This document shows positions 28,721-37,994 of a stretch of 64,000 nucleotides of DNA, piece by piece (within the stretch, counting starts at the first letter, position 1; the number at the start of each line of letters is the position of its first letter). Under the pieces are notes generated by a model that saw only the letters and a program-made list of their open reading frames with translations, made no database searches and had not been told where the DNA came from. Both the position numbers and the translations under genes were made by a program. The stretch is taken from contig JAHLYW010000026.1 in assembly GCA_025128135.1 (NCBI GenBank), forward strand, positions 1-64,000, given 5' to 3'. This DNA is from Synechococcus sp. CS-1325 (GTDB lineage: Bacteria; Cyanobacteriota; Cyanobacteriia; PCC-6307; Cyanobiaceae).

Positions 28721-29311
28721 ATGGATCTTCTCCTGCCCCAGGCCTACCTGATCGGACTGATCGTCCTGCTCGGTGCCGCTGCGCTCGTGATCGGCTTTCA
28801 GCTGGTTCGGGTACGACGCGATGAGGCGACCCTCTCCCGCCTGGAGAGTGAAGGCAAGACAGGGGTGCAGCAGGACCCGGCCGCTCTCTACGAGCTGGGC
28901 TCCGTGCAGTTACGCAAACGGCTCTATGCCCAGGCTGTGAACTCTCTCCAGCTGGCGCTGAAACGGTCGAGCGGTGAACCACAGGAAGCCCAGGCCCTGA
29001 TCCAGAACGCCCTGGGGTTTTCCCTCGCGGCCCAGAACAATCACACGGCCGCGATCCGGCATTACAAGGCCGCCCTGCAGGCCAAGTCCGATTATCCCGT
29101 TGCCCTCAACAACCTCGGCTACGCCTTCGAGCGACTGAGCAAACCAGAAGAGGCCCGTCAGGCCTATGAGCAGGCCCTCAGCCTCGACCCAGGCAACAAA
29201 ACCACCCAGAAACGGCTCAAACTGCTCGATCGCCGCAACCCGAGGCAACCTGAAGACAGCTCCGGTCCGGGCAAAGGAATGAAGCCCCAGGCCAAGACCA
29301 ACGGAGCCTGA
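28721..29311 (+). CDS. TPR protein, Ycf37-like photosystem I assembly factor
   Basis: A 196-residue protein with one N-terminal transmembrane helix (about residues 6-26, YLIGLIVLLGAAALVIGFQL) followed by three TPR units: ALYELGSVQLRKRLYAQAVNSL, IQNALGFSLAAQNNHTAAI, and VALNNLGYAFERLSKPEEA. A single membrane anchor plus three TPRs is the architecture of Ycf37, a cyanobacterial/plastid factor for photosystem I assembly or stability. The assignment rests on layout and remembered similarity (LYELGSVQL-type segments). It follows rplT by 25 bp. Its TGA abuts the convergent gene's stop to form TGATCA. Confidence 0.65.
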   Translation: MDLLLPQAYLIGLIVLLGAAALVIGFQLVRVRRDEATLSRLESEGKTGVQQDPAALYELGSVQLRKRLYAQAVNSLQLALKRSSGEPQEAQALIQNALGFSLAAQNNHTAAIRHYKAALQAKSDYPVALNNLGYAFERLSKPEEARQAYEQALSLDPGNKTTQKRLKLLDRRNPRQPEDSSGPGKGMKPQAKTNGA

Positions 29312-29917
29312 TCACCAGAGTCCACGAATGGGCCCAGGGCCCTGGCCTGGAGAAACCGGTTTCGACTCGGCCATCGGCGCCAGCACCAGCCGTCCACCAA
29401 GATTGGTCAACCGCGGTGCGTTCCAGCCACTAAGACTCAAGCCCTGGAGGCCCAGAAAATCTCCGCCGGGCTCCAGACCGGAGCTGAGATCGTTGATCAG
29501 GGGCAGCAATTCGAACTGATCCGATTTGGCGTTGAGATTCCCCTGCACAGGGGTGGTGACCGATCCGATCGTCATCACGCCTCGCAGATCCACGACCTGG
29601 CCGATCGGCTTGAGAGCATCGAGCCGCAGCTCCACCGGGACCGCCGTTGCGGAACCGAAGGCCTGGTAACTGCCTCTCCAGAGCCGGGGGAGCTGATCGG
29701 CCAGCAACTGAGCCCGGACGATGGGATCAAAGGTCTCCACCGGACCGAAGTCCGTCTGGAACGATTCGACCGTGGCGGGATCCGGCAAGCGGAAAGGCAC
29801 CATCCCACCGACGGGAACCGGAGTGGCCGCCAACAGCAGCGGAAGCACGAAGTCCACAGCGATCACCATCCTTTTCGCAAGGTTAGGCCGCTGCTGAGCC
29901 CTAAGCTTGCGAGCCAT
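29312..29917 (-). CDS. conserved hypothetical protein with N-terminal hydrophobic segment
   Basis: A 201-residue protein. A basic start ([16 protein letters not shown]) precedes a hydrophobic segment (about residues 18-40, [21 protein letters not shown]), suggesting a signal anchor. The remainder is beta-rich, with [27 protein letters not shown] and [22 protein letters not shown]. An alternative start is the ATG at 29869. I do not recognise a named family. It is convergent with the Ycf37-like gene and divergent from thiG (17-bp gap). Confidence 0.65.
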   Translation of the reverse strand: MARKLRAQQRPNLAKRMVIAVDFVLPLLLAATPVPVGGMVPFRLPDPATVESFQTDFGPVETFDPIVRAQLLADQLPRLWRGSYQAFGSATAVPVELRLDALKPIGQVVDLRGVMTIGSVTTPVQGNLNAKSDQFELLPLINDLSSGLEPGGDFLGLQGLSLSGWNAPRLTNLGGRLVLAPMAESKPVSPGQGPGPIRGLW

Positions 29918-29934
29918 TTCCTTCTCTCGCAGCC

Positions 29935-30768
29935 GTGGCCGCAGCTGAACCGGCCGAAGCGGATGCCCTGCTGATCGGTGGGAAGCGCTTCGGCAGCCGC
30001 CTGATGACCGGCACCGGCAAGTATCCCGATCTCGCCACCATGCAGGCCAGCCTGGCCGCCAGCCGCTGCGAGATCGTCACCGTGGCGGTGCGGCGCGTTC
30101 AGGCCGCCGCCGCCGGCCACGCTGGGTTGATCGAGGCCATCGACTGGAGCACGATCTGGATGCTGCCGAACACCGCCGGCTGCGCCACCGCAGAGGAGGC
30201 GGTCAGGGTGGCGCGGCTGGGCCGGGAACTGGCCAAACTGGCCGGCCAGGAGGAGAACAGCTTCGTGAAGCTTGAGGTGATCCCCGACAGCCGCCATCTG
30301 CTTCCCGATCCGTTCGGCACCCTGGAGGCGGCCGAACAGCTGGTGGCCGAGGGGTTCACCGTCCTGCCTTACATCAATGCCGATCCACTGCTCGCCAAAC
30401 GCCTGGAGGAGGCGGGCTGCGCCACCGTGATGCCGCTGGGCTCGCCGATCGGTTCCGGCCAGGGCATCCGCAACGCCGCCAACATCGCCTTGATCATCGA
30501 GAACGCTCGGGTTCCGGTGGTGGTGGATGCCGGCATCGGGGTGCCCAGCGAGGCCGCCCAGGCCATGGAGATAGGGGCTGACGCCGTGCTGATCAACAGC
30601 GCCATCGCCCTGGCCGGTGATCCCGCCGCCATGGCGGAAGCCATGGCCCTGGCCACCGAGGCCGGCAGGATCGCCTGGCGGGCTGGGCGGTTGCCGATGC
30701 GGCCGCAGGCCAGTCCCAGCTCCCCCCGCCAGGGGCTGGTGGGTCAGGTCGGCACGGCTTCTTCGTGA
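29935..30768 (+). CDS. thiG: thiazole synthase
   Basis: ThiG makes the thiazole phosphate of thiamine from deoxyxylulose phosphate, dehydroglycine and ThiS thiocarboxylate. The 277-residue barrel has [16 protein letters not shown], the Schiff-base lysine in [48 protein letters not shown] and [10 protein letters not shown]. The start is GTG at 29935, preceding a short Ala/Glu-rich lead. thiS and the rest of the pathway are not adjacent; thiL lies at 49612-50643. I see no TPP riboswitch upstream. Confidence 0.95.
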   Translation: MAAAEPAEADALLIGGKRFGSRLMTGTGKYPDLATMQASLAASRCEIVTVAVRRVQAAAAGHAGLIEAIDWSTIWMLPNTAGCATAEEAVRVARLGRELAKLAGQEENSFVKLEVIPDSRHLLPDPFGTLEAAEQLVAEGFTVLPYINADPLLAKRLEEAGCATVMPLGSPIGSGQGIRNAANIALIIENARVPVVVDAGIGVPSEAAQAMEIGADAVLINSAIALAGDPAAMAEAMALATEAGRIAWRAGRLPMRPQASPSSPRQGLVGQVGTASS

Positions 30769-30840
30769 ACTTCCCGCAAGGCAACCCTGGGATCTCGGCC
30801 TCAGCCGATAGCGTTTCTGGCTCTCCGCCTCGTCTCCAGA

Positions 30841-31008
30841 ATGTCGGTCACCCGGGAAGACGGCGGCAGGTTGAACGCCTTTGCCAAGGAACCACCGATC
30901 CTGTTGGTCGAATCCGGCGGATCGATCGGCAGGGCCAGTCTGGTGCTGCTGATCGGCGGGGCAGCCCTGGTGCTGGGGATGGTGGCGGTGGCCGTCCGGA
31001 TCAGCTGA
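30841..31008 (+). CDS. psb34: photosystem II assembly protein Psb34-like (HLIP-related small protein)
   Basis: A 55-residue protein: a soluble N-terminus with TREDGGRLNAFAKEPP, then one transmembrane helix (about residues 33-52, ASLVLLIGGAALVLGMVAVAV). Synechocystis Ssl1498 (Psb34), which binds CP47-containing photosystem II assembly intermediates and competes with high-light-inducible proteins, has the same layout with an EDGRLNNFA-type N-terminus. The ATG at 30841 and TGA at 31006 give the expected size. It lies 72 bp after thiG and 84 bp before sqdB on the same strand. Identification is by remembered motif. Confidence 0.75.
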   Translation: MSVTREDGGRLNAFAKEPPILLVESGGSIGRASLVLLIGGAALVLGMVAVAVRIS

Positions 31009-31092
31009 GGCGCCTGGAGCCGAGAGGAGCCGCCGGATGCCTGTAGTAGCTTGCCAGCAGGGAGCATTCGCTCGTTCGGCAGGAGTTCAGAC

Positions 31093-32289
31093 GTGAAGGT
31101 TCTCGTTCTCGGTGGCGATGGCTTCTGCGGCTGGCCCTGCGCCGTGAATCTGGCCGATGGCGGTCACGATGTGGTGATCGTCGACAACTTCAGCCGCCGC
31201 AAGATCGACATCGATCTGGGCGTGGAATCCCTGACTCCGATCGCCAACCTGCCGGATCGGCTGAGGGCCTGGGCGGAAACGGGGGGCAACCCGATCCGCT
31301 TCGTGCATCTGGATATTGCTCAGCAGTACCAGAGCCTGCTCGAACTGCTGCGCCTGGAGCAACCTGGGGCCGTCGTTCATTTCGCCGAACAGCGGGCTGC
31401 TCCCTATTCGATGAAGAGCAGCGCCACCAAACGCTACACCGTTGACAACAACGTCAATGGCACCCATAACCTTCTCTGCGCCATCGTCGAGAGTGGGCTC
31501 GATGTGCACATCGTCCACCTCGGCACGATGGGGGTCTATGGCTACGGCTCCCACCGCGGCGCCACCATTCCCGAGGGATATCTGACCGTCGAGGTTCCCC
31601 AGCCCGATGGAACCCGCTTCCGCGAGAAAATCCTGCACCCCACCGATCCTGGCAGCGTCTATCACATGACCAAGACGCTCGACCAGTTGCTGTTCTTCTA
31701 CTACAACAAGAACGACAGCATTCGCGTCACCGATCTCCACCAGGGGATCGTCTGGGGAACCAATACCGACCTCACCGATCGGGACCCCCGCCTTGTCAAC
31801 CGCTTCGACTACGACGGCGATTACGGCACGGTGCTCAACCGCTTTCTGATGCAGGCTGCAATCGGCTACCCGCTCACCGTGCACGGCACCGGGGGCCAGA
31901 CCCGTGCCTTCATCCACATCCGCGACTCGGTGAAATGCGTTGAACTGGCCATCGCCAATCCGCCTGGCTCCGGCGAGAAAGTCCGCATCTACAACCAGAT
32001 GACCGAAAGCCACAAAGTCAAGGACCTGGCCGAAAAGGTGGCTGCGGTGACCGGAGCCAAAGTGAGTCATCTGCCCAATCCCCGCAAGGAGGCGATCGAA
32101 AATGATCTGATCGTTGATAACCGCTGCCTGATCGAACTGGGTCTCAAGCCCACCACCCTTGATGACGGGCTGCTGGCCGAAGTGGTGGATGTGGCCCGCC
32201 GTTGGGCCGACCGCTGTGATCGCGCCCGGATCCCCTGCGTCTCCGCCTGGACATCGTCCCAGGCTCAGGCCGTCAAGGCGACGGCCTGA
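31093..32289 (+). CDS. sqdB: UDP-sulfoquinovose synthase
   Basis: SqdB converts UDP-glucose plus sulfite to UDP-sulfoquinovose for the thylakoid sulfolipid SQDG. The 398-residue extended SDR has the Rossmann motif VLVLGGDGFCGWP, VDNFSRRKIDIDLG, LGTMGVYGYGSHRG and the catalytic YxxxK in SVYHMTKTLDQL. The start is GTG at 31093 with AGGAG 8-12 nt upstream. sqdX, the next pathway step, follows by 46 bp. Confidence 0.97.
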   Translation: MKVLVLGGDGFCGWPCAVNLADGGHDVVIVDNFSRRKIDIDLGVESLTPIANLPDRLRAWAETGGNPIRFVHLDIAQQYQSLLELLRLEQPGAVVHFAEQRAAPYSMKSSATKRYTVDNNVNGTHNLLCAIVESGLDVHIVHLGTMGVYGYGSHRGATIPEGYLTVEVPQPDGTRFREKILHPTDPGSVYHMTKTLDQLLFFYYNKNDSIRVTDLHQGIVWGTNTDLTDRDPRLVNRFDYDGDYGTVLNRFLMQAAIGYPLTVHGTGGQTRAFIHIRDSVKCVELAIANPPGSGEKVRIYNQMTESHKVKDLAEKVAAVTGAKVSHLPNPRKEAIENDLIVDNRCLIELGLKPTTLDDGLLAEVVDVARRWADRCDRARIPCVSAWTSSQAQAVKATA

Positions 32290-32335
32290 GCCTGGCTCCC
32301 ACTCCGAGTTCGCCCCCCCTGGAGCAGCGCCCCCC

Positions 32336-33469
32336 TTGAAGATCGTTTTTTTCACCGAAACCTTCCTGCCCAAGGTGGACGGGATCGTGACCCGGCTCAC
32401 CAAGACGGTGGAGCATCTGGTGGCGGCAGGTGACCAGGTGCTGGTGTTCTGCCCGGAGGGAGCACCGCAGCTCTACATGGGAGCCAGGGTGATTGGGGTG
32501 CCGGCGATGCCCCTGCCGCTTTATCCCGAACTGAAGCTTGCTCTGCCGAGGCCCTCCGTCGCCGAAGCCCTGGAGGCTTTCGCGCCCGATCTGGTCCATG
32601 TGGTCAATCCCGCCGTGCTGGGTCTGGGCGGCATCTGGCTGGCCAAGTCACGCCAGATTCCCCTGGTGGCCAGCTATCACACCCATCTGCCGAAGTATCT
32701 GGAGCACTACGGCATGGGCATGCTGGAGCCCCTGCTCTGGGAACTGCTCAAAGCCGCGCACAACCAGGCCGATCTCAATCTCTGCACCTCCACCGCCATG
32801 GTGGAGGAACTCAGCCAGCGGGGCATCCAGCACACGGCCCTGTGGCAGCGGGGGGTAGACACCGAACTGTTCCGCCCCGACCTGCGCAATCCAGCCATGC
32901 GCCGCACCCTGATGGGGGGGCGTGACGACAGCCAACGTCTGCTGCTCTACGTGGGCCGGCTTTCAGCCGAAAAGCAGATCGAGCGCATCCGTCCCGTGCT
33001 CGATGCCTTGCCCGGCGCCCAACTCGCCTTGGTGGGGGATGGCCCCCATCGCCCCCAGCTGGAGCAGGTGTTCGCCGGCAGTGCCACCACCTTCGTGGGC
33101 TACCTGGCCGGAGAAGAGCTGGCCAGCGCCTACGCCAGCGCCGATGCCTTCCTGTTCCCCTCCAGCACCGAAACCCTCGGCCTCGTTTTGCTGGAGGCGA
33201 TGGCGGCGGGCTGCCCGGTGGTCGGCGCCAACCGCGGCGGCATCCCTGACATCGTCACCGACGGGGTGAACGGTTGCCTGTACGACCCCGACGATTCCAC
33301 CAGCCTGACGGCAGCGACCGAACGGCTGCTGGCCAGCCCGGAGCGCCGTGAACAATTGCGCCAGGCCGCCCGCCAGGAAGCGGAGCGCTGGGGCTGGACA
33401 GGCGCCACGGCCCAGTTGCGCTCCTACTACGACAAGGTGGCCAGGCCCAGACTTCAATTGGTCGGCTGA
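32336..33469 (+). CDS. sqdX: sulfoquinovosyldiacylglycerol synthase SqdX (GT4 glycosyltransferase)
   Basis: SqdX transfers sulfoquinovose from UDP-SQ to diacylglycerol. The 377-residue GT-B enzyme has KIVFFTETFLPKVDGIVTRL at its N-terminus, SYHTHLPKYLEHYGM in the acceptor half, and RLSAEKQIERI and SSTETLGLVLLEAMAAGCPV in the donor-binding half. The TTG at 32336 directly precedes the family N-terminus and no ATG is available nearby, so TTG is the likely start. It follows sqdB and its 3' end overlaps the convergent mrdA by 16 nt. Confidence 0.92.
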   Translation: MKIVFFTETFLPKVDGIVTRLTKTVEHLVAAGDQVLVFCPEGAPQLYMGARVIGVPAMPLPLYPELKLALPRPSVAEALEAFAPDLVHVVNPAVLGLGGIWLAKSRQIPLVASYHTHLPKYLEHYGMGMLEPLLWELLKAAHNQADLNLCTSTAMVEELSQRGIQHTALWQRGVDTELFRPDLRNPAMRRTLMGGRDDSQRLLLYVGRLSAEKQIERIRPVLDALPGAQLALVGDGPHRPQLEQVFAGSATTFVGYLAGEELASAYASADAFLFPSSTETLGLVLLEAMAAGCPVVGANRGGIPDIVTDGVNGCLYDPDDSTSLTAATERLLASPERREQLRQAARQEAERWGWTGATAQLRSYYDKVARPRLQLVG

Positions 33470-35205
33470 GCACCTCGAAACCAGGTGGTCATCAGAGCCT
33501 TCACCATCGGGGCCGCCACCGTGCCGCCGTAACCGCCACTGTTTTCCCCGAAGGCGATGATCACCAGATTTGGTTTTTCAGCCGGGGCATAACCACCGAA
33601 CCAGGCATGATCCTGGCGAGGCGGATCCTCGGCAGTACCGGTCTTGCCTGCCACAGGCGGCAGACCGGGAATGTTCAGCAGGGTGGCGGTGCCCTGGGTG
33701 ACGACCTCCCGCAGACCCTGGCGCAACACCGCCAAGGTGGAGGGCTTCAAGCCCAGCCACTGCCTGGACATGGGCCGGTCCACCAGGTGGGGGGTCACCA
33801 GCCAGCCGCCATTGGCGATCGCGGCATAGAGCCGCGCCATCTGCAACGGTGTGACGGCAACGGCGCCCTGGCCGATCGACGAGGTGATCGTGTCCACCGA
33901 TGTCCAGTCTTCCTTGAGGGTTCGACGCTTCCAGTCCCGATCGCCCAACAGCCCCGGACTCTCCTCCTCGTTGAGCTCGATGCCGGTGGGACTGCCGAAG
34001 CCAAGCCGCCGGGACGCCTTGAAGAGCTCCGTCGCCCCCACCTTCAGACCGAGCCGATAAAAGAAGCTGTTGCTGCTCACAGCCAGGGCCTTGGCAAAGC
34101 CGATGCTGCCGAAACTGCCGTGATCGGCATAACACTGGCCGTCGTAACAGAAGGAACTGGAGGTCGGGATGGTGGAGCCGGGCTCGTAGCGACCTGACTC
34201 AAGGCCGGCCAGGCTGCTGATCACCTTGAAGGTGCTGGCCGGTGGAAACGCCTGAAGGGCACGATCCAGCATCGGTGCCTCGGGTCGGTTGAGCTCATTC
34301 CACTGAGCCGTCGTCGGCCCGGCCGAAAACACATTGGGGTCGAAATTCGGGCGGCTTGCCATCGCCAGGATGGCGCCGGTCTGGGGATCCATCGCCACGA
34401 TCGCCCCCTTCCGCACCCCATCGAGGGCCCGCTCCGCAGCCCGCTGCAACTCCAGGTCGATGGTGAGGCGCAGATCCCTGCCAGCCCGCGCCTGTTTGTC
34501 CCCAAGCACGCGCTGAACCTCTCCCGCCGCATTCACCTCCAGCTGCTGGCCACCCCATTCGCCGCGCAGGTGGCCCTCGAACACCCGCTCCAGGCCACTG
34601 CGGCCGATGCGGTCCTGAACCCGGTAACCACTGCTTTCAAGACGGTTGTACTCCTCTTCGTTGATGCTGCTGGTGTAGCCGAGCACGTGGGCGGCGAGCC
34701 GACCCTGGGGATAGGAGCGCAGGTAATCCACATCCACATCGATGCCGTCGAAGCCGGCGGCCTGTTCCTTGAAGCGGAGCACCTGCACGCTGCTGAGCGG
34801 GCCGGCCAGAGCGATGCGGTAGCCGTCCCCCTGGCCACCGCTCCGCCGCCTGCTCTCCAGCTGGCTGACGGGCACGCCCAGCACGTCGGCAAGCCGGCCG
34901 CGCAGCTGCTGCCAGCGCTCATCCGTCACCACCAGGGGGCGCAGATAGAGGTTGTAGGTGATGCGGTTGGTGGCCAGCACCTCCCCATGGCGATCCAGCA
35001 ATCGACCCCGCATCGGGTGGCGAGGCACCAGGCGAATCCGGTTCTGATCTGCCAGCACCCTGTTCTCGGTGCCATGAACCAGTTGCAGCCAGGCCAGCCG
35101 TGCCCCCATCGCCGCCGCGACCAGCAGGACCAGACCCAGCAACCAGGCGGGCTGGTGGCGCATGCCAGCCTGACGGGACTGACCGAGCAGCAGACCGCTC
35201 CCCAT
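33454..35205 (-). CDS. mrdA: penicillin-binding protein 2 (peptidoglycan D,D-transpeptidase)
   Basis: A class B PBP that crosslinks peptidoglycan during elongation with the Rod complex. The 583-residue protein has an N-terminal transmembrane helix (about 20-40), the PBP dimer domain (PMRGRLLDRHGEVLATN), the active-site S-x-x-K in ASTFKVIS (Ser324-Lys327), SSN at about 377-379, and KTGTAEDPP near the C-terminus. Length and order fit PBP2 rather than FtsI. The ATG at 35205 lies five bp after the upstream hypothetical gene, so it is in the cbiD-guaA-side transcription unit. Confidence 0.93.
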   Translation of the reverse strand: MGSGLLLGQSRQAGMRHQPAWLLGLVLLVAAAMGARLAWLQLVHGTENRVLADQNRIRLVPRHPMRGRLLDRHGEVLATNRITYNLYLRPLVVTDERWQQLRGRLADVLGVPVSQLESRRRSGGQGDGYRIALAGPLSSVQVLRFKEQAAGFDGIDVDVDYLRSYPQGRLAAHVLGYTSSINEEEYNRLESSGYRVQDRIGRSGLERVFEGHLRGEWGGQQLEVNAAGEVQRVLGDKQARAGRDLRLTIDLELQRAAERALDGVRKGAIVAMDPQTGAILAMASRPNFDPNVFSAGPTTAQWNELNRPEAPMLDRALQAFPPASTFKVISSLAGLESGRYEPGSTIPTSSSFCYDGQCYADHGSFGSIGFAKALAVSSNSFFYRLGLKVGATELFKASRRLGFGSPTGIELNEEESPGLLGDRDWKRRTLKEDWTSVDTITSSIGQGAVAVTPLQMARLYAAIANGGWLVTPHLVDRPMSRQWLGLKPSTLAVLRQGLREVVTQGTATLLNIPGLPPVAGKTGTAEDPPRQDHAWFGGYAPAEKPNLVIIAFGENSGGYGGTVAAPMVKALMTTWFRGAQPTN

Positions 35206-35210
35206 CGCGA

Positions 35211-35603
35211 TCAGGCCTCGAGCCTGCGCTGGAGCTCAGCAAGCCGATCAGCGATCCGGATCAGGGCGCCGTTGAGGGCATCCCCCTCCGCCTCGGCGTC
35301 AGCCTGGGGGTCCGATCCGCCCCCACTGGCCACCACCGCCTCGCTGGTTGGAATGTCACGCACCTCCACCTTCATCACCGGGTTGCCCAGGCCCGGCTGG
35401 ATCTGATCCAGGCTTTCCCGGACGGCCCGGGCGGCCGGGTCCCCCTCCTGCCTGAGCTGGCCCAGGGGGTCATCCGAGCCGGTGAACGCTTCCACCACCT
35501 GGCGAGGCCCACCGCGGCGGACCCGCTCGACAACGGCCATGCCGACCGGAAGGATGTCCTGCATCAGCGAGAGCCTGAGGGCATCGAGGGGATCAGCAGC
35601 CAT
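35211..35603 (-). CDS. conserved hypothetical protein (130 aa)
   Basis: A 130-residue protein beginning MAADPLDALRLSLMQDILPVGMAVVERVRRGGPRQVVEAF, mostly helical and acidic toward the end, with a C-terminal LIRIADRLAELQRRLEA coiled coil. The conserved-looking N-terminal half and the tight spacing (5 bp before mrdA) suggest a real gene, perhaps linked to cell-wall growth by context only. The ATG at 35603 is chosen because the upstream in-frame sequence is Pro/His-rich and overlaps the preceding gene region. I do not recognise the family. Confidence 0.65.
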   Translation of the reverse strand: MAADPLDALRLSLMQDILPVGMAVVERVRRGGPRQVVEAFTGSDDPLGQLRQEGDPAARAVRESLDQIQPGLGNPVMKVEVRDIPTSEAVVASGGGSDPQADAEAEGDALNGALIRIADRLAELQRRLEA

Positions 35604-35686
35604 GGCGAGGGAAACGGAGCGCGGCAGGGTGGTTCTGATCCCACCGGCCTGGATGACCAGTCTGCCTGCCTTGAGCCTCCTCCTGT

Positions 35687-36295
35687 TCAGAACGTGCGCT
35701 GAATGCCTGGCTCCACAAGCCCAGGACGGCAGAACTGGCGGGATCCCAGCCAGGAACCGGCCAGCACCGCCAGGACCACCAGGGTGGTGAGGGGAAGAAG
35801 CGCCTGTCGGGTGACATCCAGGCTGAGCCATTCGCCCCAGCCGCGCAACCAGCGCTCCCGATCGAAACGGCGCCGCTCCTTCTGCTCACTCTTGAGCCGT
35901 CGCCCCAGGGCCTTCTCCACCCAGCGCTCGAAGGAACGCTTCTTGGTGACGGCCATCTTCCGTTCCACCTCGAGCAGATGGCCGGCGCTCAGATCAGGGT
36001 TGAAGGTGCTGATCAGCTCCAGGCTCTTGAGGAACATTTCCACGGCCCCGTCCTTGATCTGCCGCTCCTGGTCCGACAGCTCGTCCCAGAGCAACTCGGG
36101 ATAGAAGCGCGTGCGATTGGCCTGGATCTGTTCTTCCTGGAGCTGGCCGGGCTCCCTCAGCCAGCGGTCGGTGTTCGCGTCAAAGCGTCGCCAGTAGAGG
36201 AAGGGATTAAGGAAAATTGTCTTGGCGCCAAGCTGGATGCTGTCCTGTTGAAGACGGCGCTGCAGCTGGGGATCCGGCTGGGTGGCGACGGTCAC
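35687..36295 (-). CDS. conserved hypothetical membrane-anchored protein
   Basis: A protein of about 202 residues from the GTG at 36295; TTG at 36361 would add 22 residues. The N-terminal half contains FLNPFLYWRRFDANTDRWLREP and ANRTRFYPELLWDELSDQER, which look strongly conserved. The C-terminal region is very basic (EKALGRRLKSEQKERRRFDRERW) before a single transmembrane helix near the end (LLPLTTLVVLAVLAGSWLG), so it is probably tail-anchored with a cytosolic domain. I know no function. It lies 69 bp after guaA on the same strand. Confidence 0.65.
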   Translation of the reverse strand: MTVATQPDPQLQRRLQQDSIQLGAKTIFLNPFLYWRRFDANTDRWLREPGQLQEEQIQANRTRFYPELLWDELSDQERQIKDGAVEMFLKSLELISTFNPDLSAGHLLEVERKMAVTKKRSFERWVEKALGRRLKSEQKERRRFDRERWLRGWGEWLSLDVTRQALLPLTTLVVLAVLAGSWLGSRQFCRPGLVEPGIQRTF

Positions 36296-36364
36296 GGGGG
36301 TCAGGCTGGTGCCCGATGGTATCGAAGCCAGGCCGGCGCCACCAGCCTGGGCGCAGGACAAGGT

Positions 36365-37963
36365 TCACTCCCACTCGATCGTGCCGGGAGGCTTGCTGGT
36401 GATGTCCAGCACCACCCGGTTCACCCCCTTCACTTCATTGACGATCCGGTTGGAGATCCGCTCCAGCAAGTCATAGGGGAGCCGCGACCAGTCAGCGGTC
36501 ATGCCATCTTCGCTGGAGACGCAGCGCAGCACGATCGGATAGGCATAGGTGCGCTTGTCGCCCATCACCCCGACACTGCGCACCGGCAGCAGCACGGCGA
36601 AGGCCTGCCAGATCTCGTGGTACAGGCCTGCCTCCTGCACCTCCTCACGCACGATGAGATCGGCGTCCCGCAGGATGTTGAGTTTTTCGGCACTCACTTC
36701 ACCAAGAATGCGGATCGCCAGGCCGGGTCCTGGGAAGGGGTGACGACGGACGATCTCCTCGGGCAGGCCCAGGTTGCGACCCACCTTGCGCACCTCATCC
36801 TTGAACAGGCGCCGCAGCGGCTCCACCAACTTGAACTGGAGGTCCTTGGGCAAACCACCGACATTGTGGTGGCTCTTGATCTTCACTGCCACCCGTTCGC
36901 CGGTGCTCGGGTCTGGCCCGGTTCCCGCGGATTCGATCACATCCGGGTAGAGCGTCCCCTGGGCGAGGAAGTCGAAGGGTCCGAGCCGCTTGCTCTCTTC
37001 TTCGAACACCCGGATGAATTCGGTGCCGATGATCTTGCGTTTCTCCTCAGGATCAGCAATACCGGTGAGTTTTTCAAGGAAGCGATCGCGGGCATGGATG
37101 TATTCCACATGGATGTGAAACTTGCGATCAAAGAAATCCATGAGGAACTCAGGCTCTCCCTTTCGCATGAATCCCTGATCGATGAACATGCAGGTGAGCC
37201 GATCCCCGATGGCCTTGTGAAGCAGAAACGCGAGAGTGGATGAATCAACGCCGCCGGACAGCGCCAGCAGCACCCGTTTGTCACCAACCCTGGCCCGGAC
37301 ATCCGCCAGGGCCTCATCAATGAAGGCATCGGTGGTCCAGTCAGGCTTGCAACCGCAGATCCCGTAGACGAAGTTGCGGATCAGCGCCATGCCGCCGCTG
37401 GAGTGGACCACCTCCGGGTGAAACTGAACGCCATAGAGATGGCGTCGGTGATCGGCGATGGCGGCTTCGGGAGTGTTGGCGGTGTGGGCCAGCGTGGCGA
37501 ATCCTGCCGGCAGTGCTGCTACGGAATCCCCATGGCTCATCCACATGGTGGAGCCGTCCTCCACCTGGCTGAGCAGAGCGATCGGATCGTCGACGAACAG
37601 GGGTGCCTTGCCGTACTCGCCCCGACCGGCCGCTTCCACCACCCCACCCAGCTGCTGAACCATCAGCTGCATGCCGTAGCAGACCCCGAGGATGGGAATT
37701 CCCAGATCCCAGAGGGCGGGATCACAGACCGGCGCGCCCTCGGCGTAGACGGAACTGGGGCCACCACTGAGGATGATTCCCTGGGGTGCGATCCGGCGAA
37801 GATCGGCGGCGCTGGTGTTGTACGCCATCACCAGGGAGTACACCTCGGTTTCCCGCACGCGACGGGCGATCAACTCGGAATACTGGGAGCCGAAGTCAAG
37901 GATGACGATGGCGGGCTGGCGTTTGGATTCCGGCTGTTCGCAGGATGAAGAAGCTTGCGACAT
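36365..37963 (-). CDS. guaA: GMP synthase (glutamine-hydrolysing)
   Basis: GuaA aminates XMP to GMP. The 532-residue protein has the class I amidotransferase domain ([18 protein letters not shown], nucleophile in GVCYGMQLM, and the His/Glu pair in QFHPEVVHS), then the ATP pyrophosphatase P-loop [11 protein letters not shown] and the dimerisation domain ending [10 protein letters not shown], as in GuaA generally. The ATG at 37963 gives a short leader before the first strand; an in-frame ATG at 37993 would add ten residues. It is preceded by cbiD at 31 bp. Confidence 0.97.
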   Translation of the reverse strand: MSQASSSCEQPESKRQPAIVILDFGSQYSELIARRVRETEVYSLVMAYNTSAADLRRIAPQGIILSGGPSSVYAEGAPVCDPALWDLGIPILGVCYGMQLMVQQLGGVVEAAGRGEYGKAPLFVDDPIALLSQVEDGSTMWMSHGDSVAALPAGFATLAHTANTPEAAIADHRRHLYGVQFHPEVVHSSGGMALIRNFVYGICGCKPDWTTDAFIDEALADVRARVGDKRVLLALSGGVDSSTLAFLLHKAIGDRLTCMFIDQGFMRKGEPEFLMDFFDRKFHIHVEYIHARDRFLEKLTGIADPEEKRKIIGTEFIRVFEEESKRLGPFDFLAQGTLYPDVIESAGTGPDPSTGERVAVKIKSHHNVGGLPKDLQFKLVEPLRRLFKDEVRKVGRNLGLPEEIVRRHPFPGPGLAIRILGEVSAEKLNILRDADLIVREEVQEAGLYHEIWQAFAVLLPVRSVGVMGDKRTYAYPIVLRCVSSEDGMTADWSRLPYDLLERISNRIVNEVKGVNRVVLDITSKPPGTIEWE

Positions 37964-37994
37964 ACGACCGTTGCGGCGGTCAGGCCCTTTCAAG

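Noticed and set aside
29850..29934. TPP riboswitch before thiG
   Set aside because: Only 17 bp separate thiG from the opposing gene and no TPP-aptamer core is visible.
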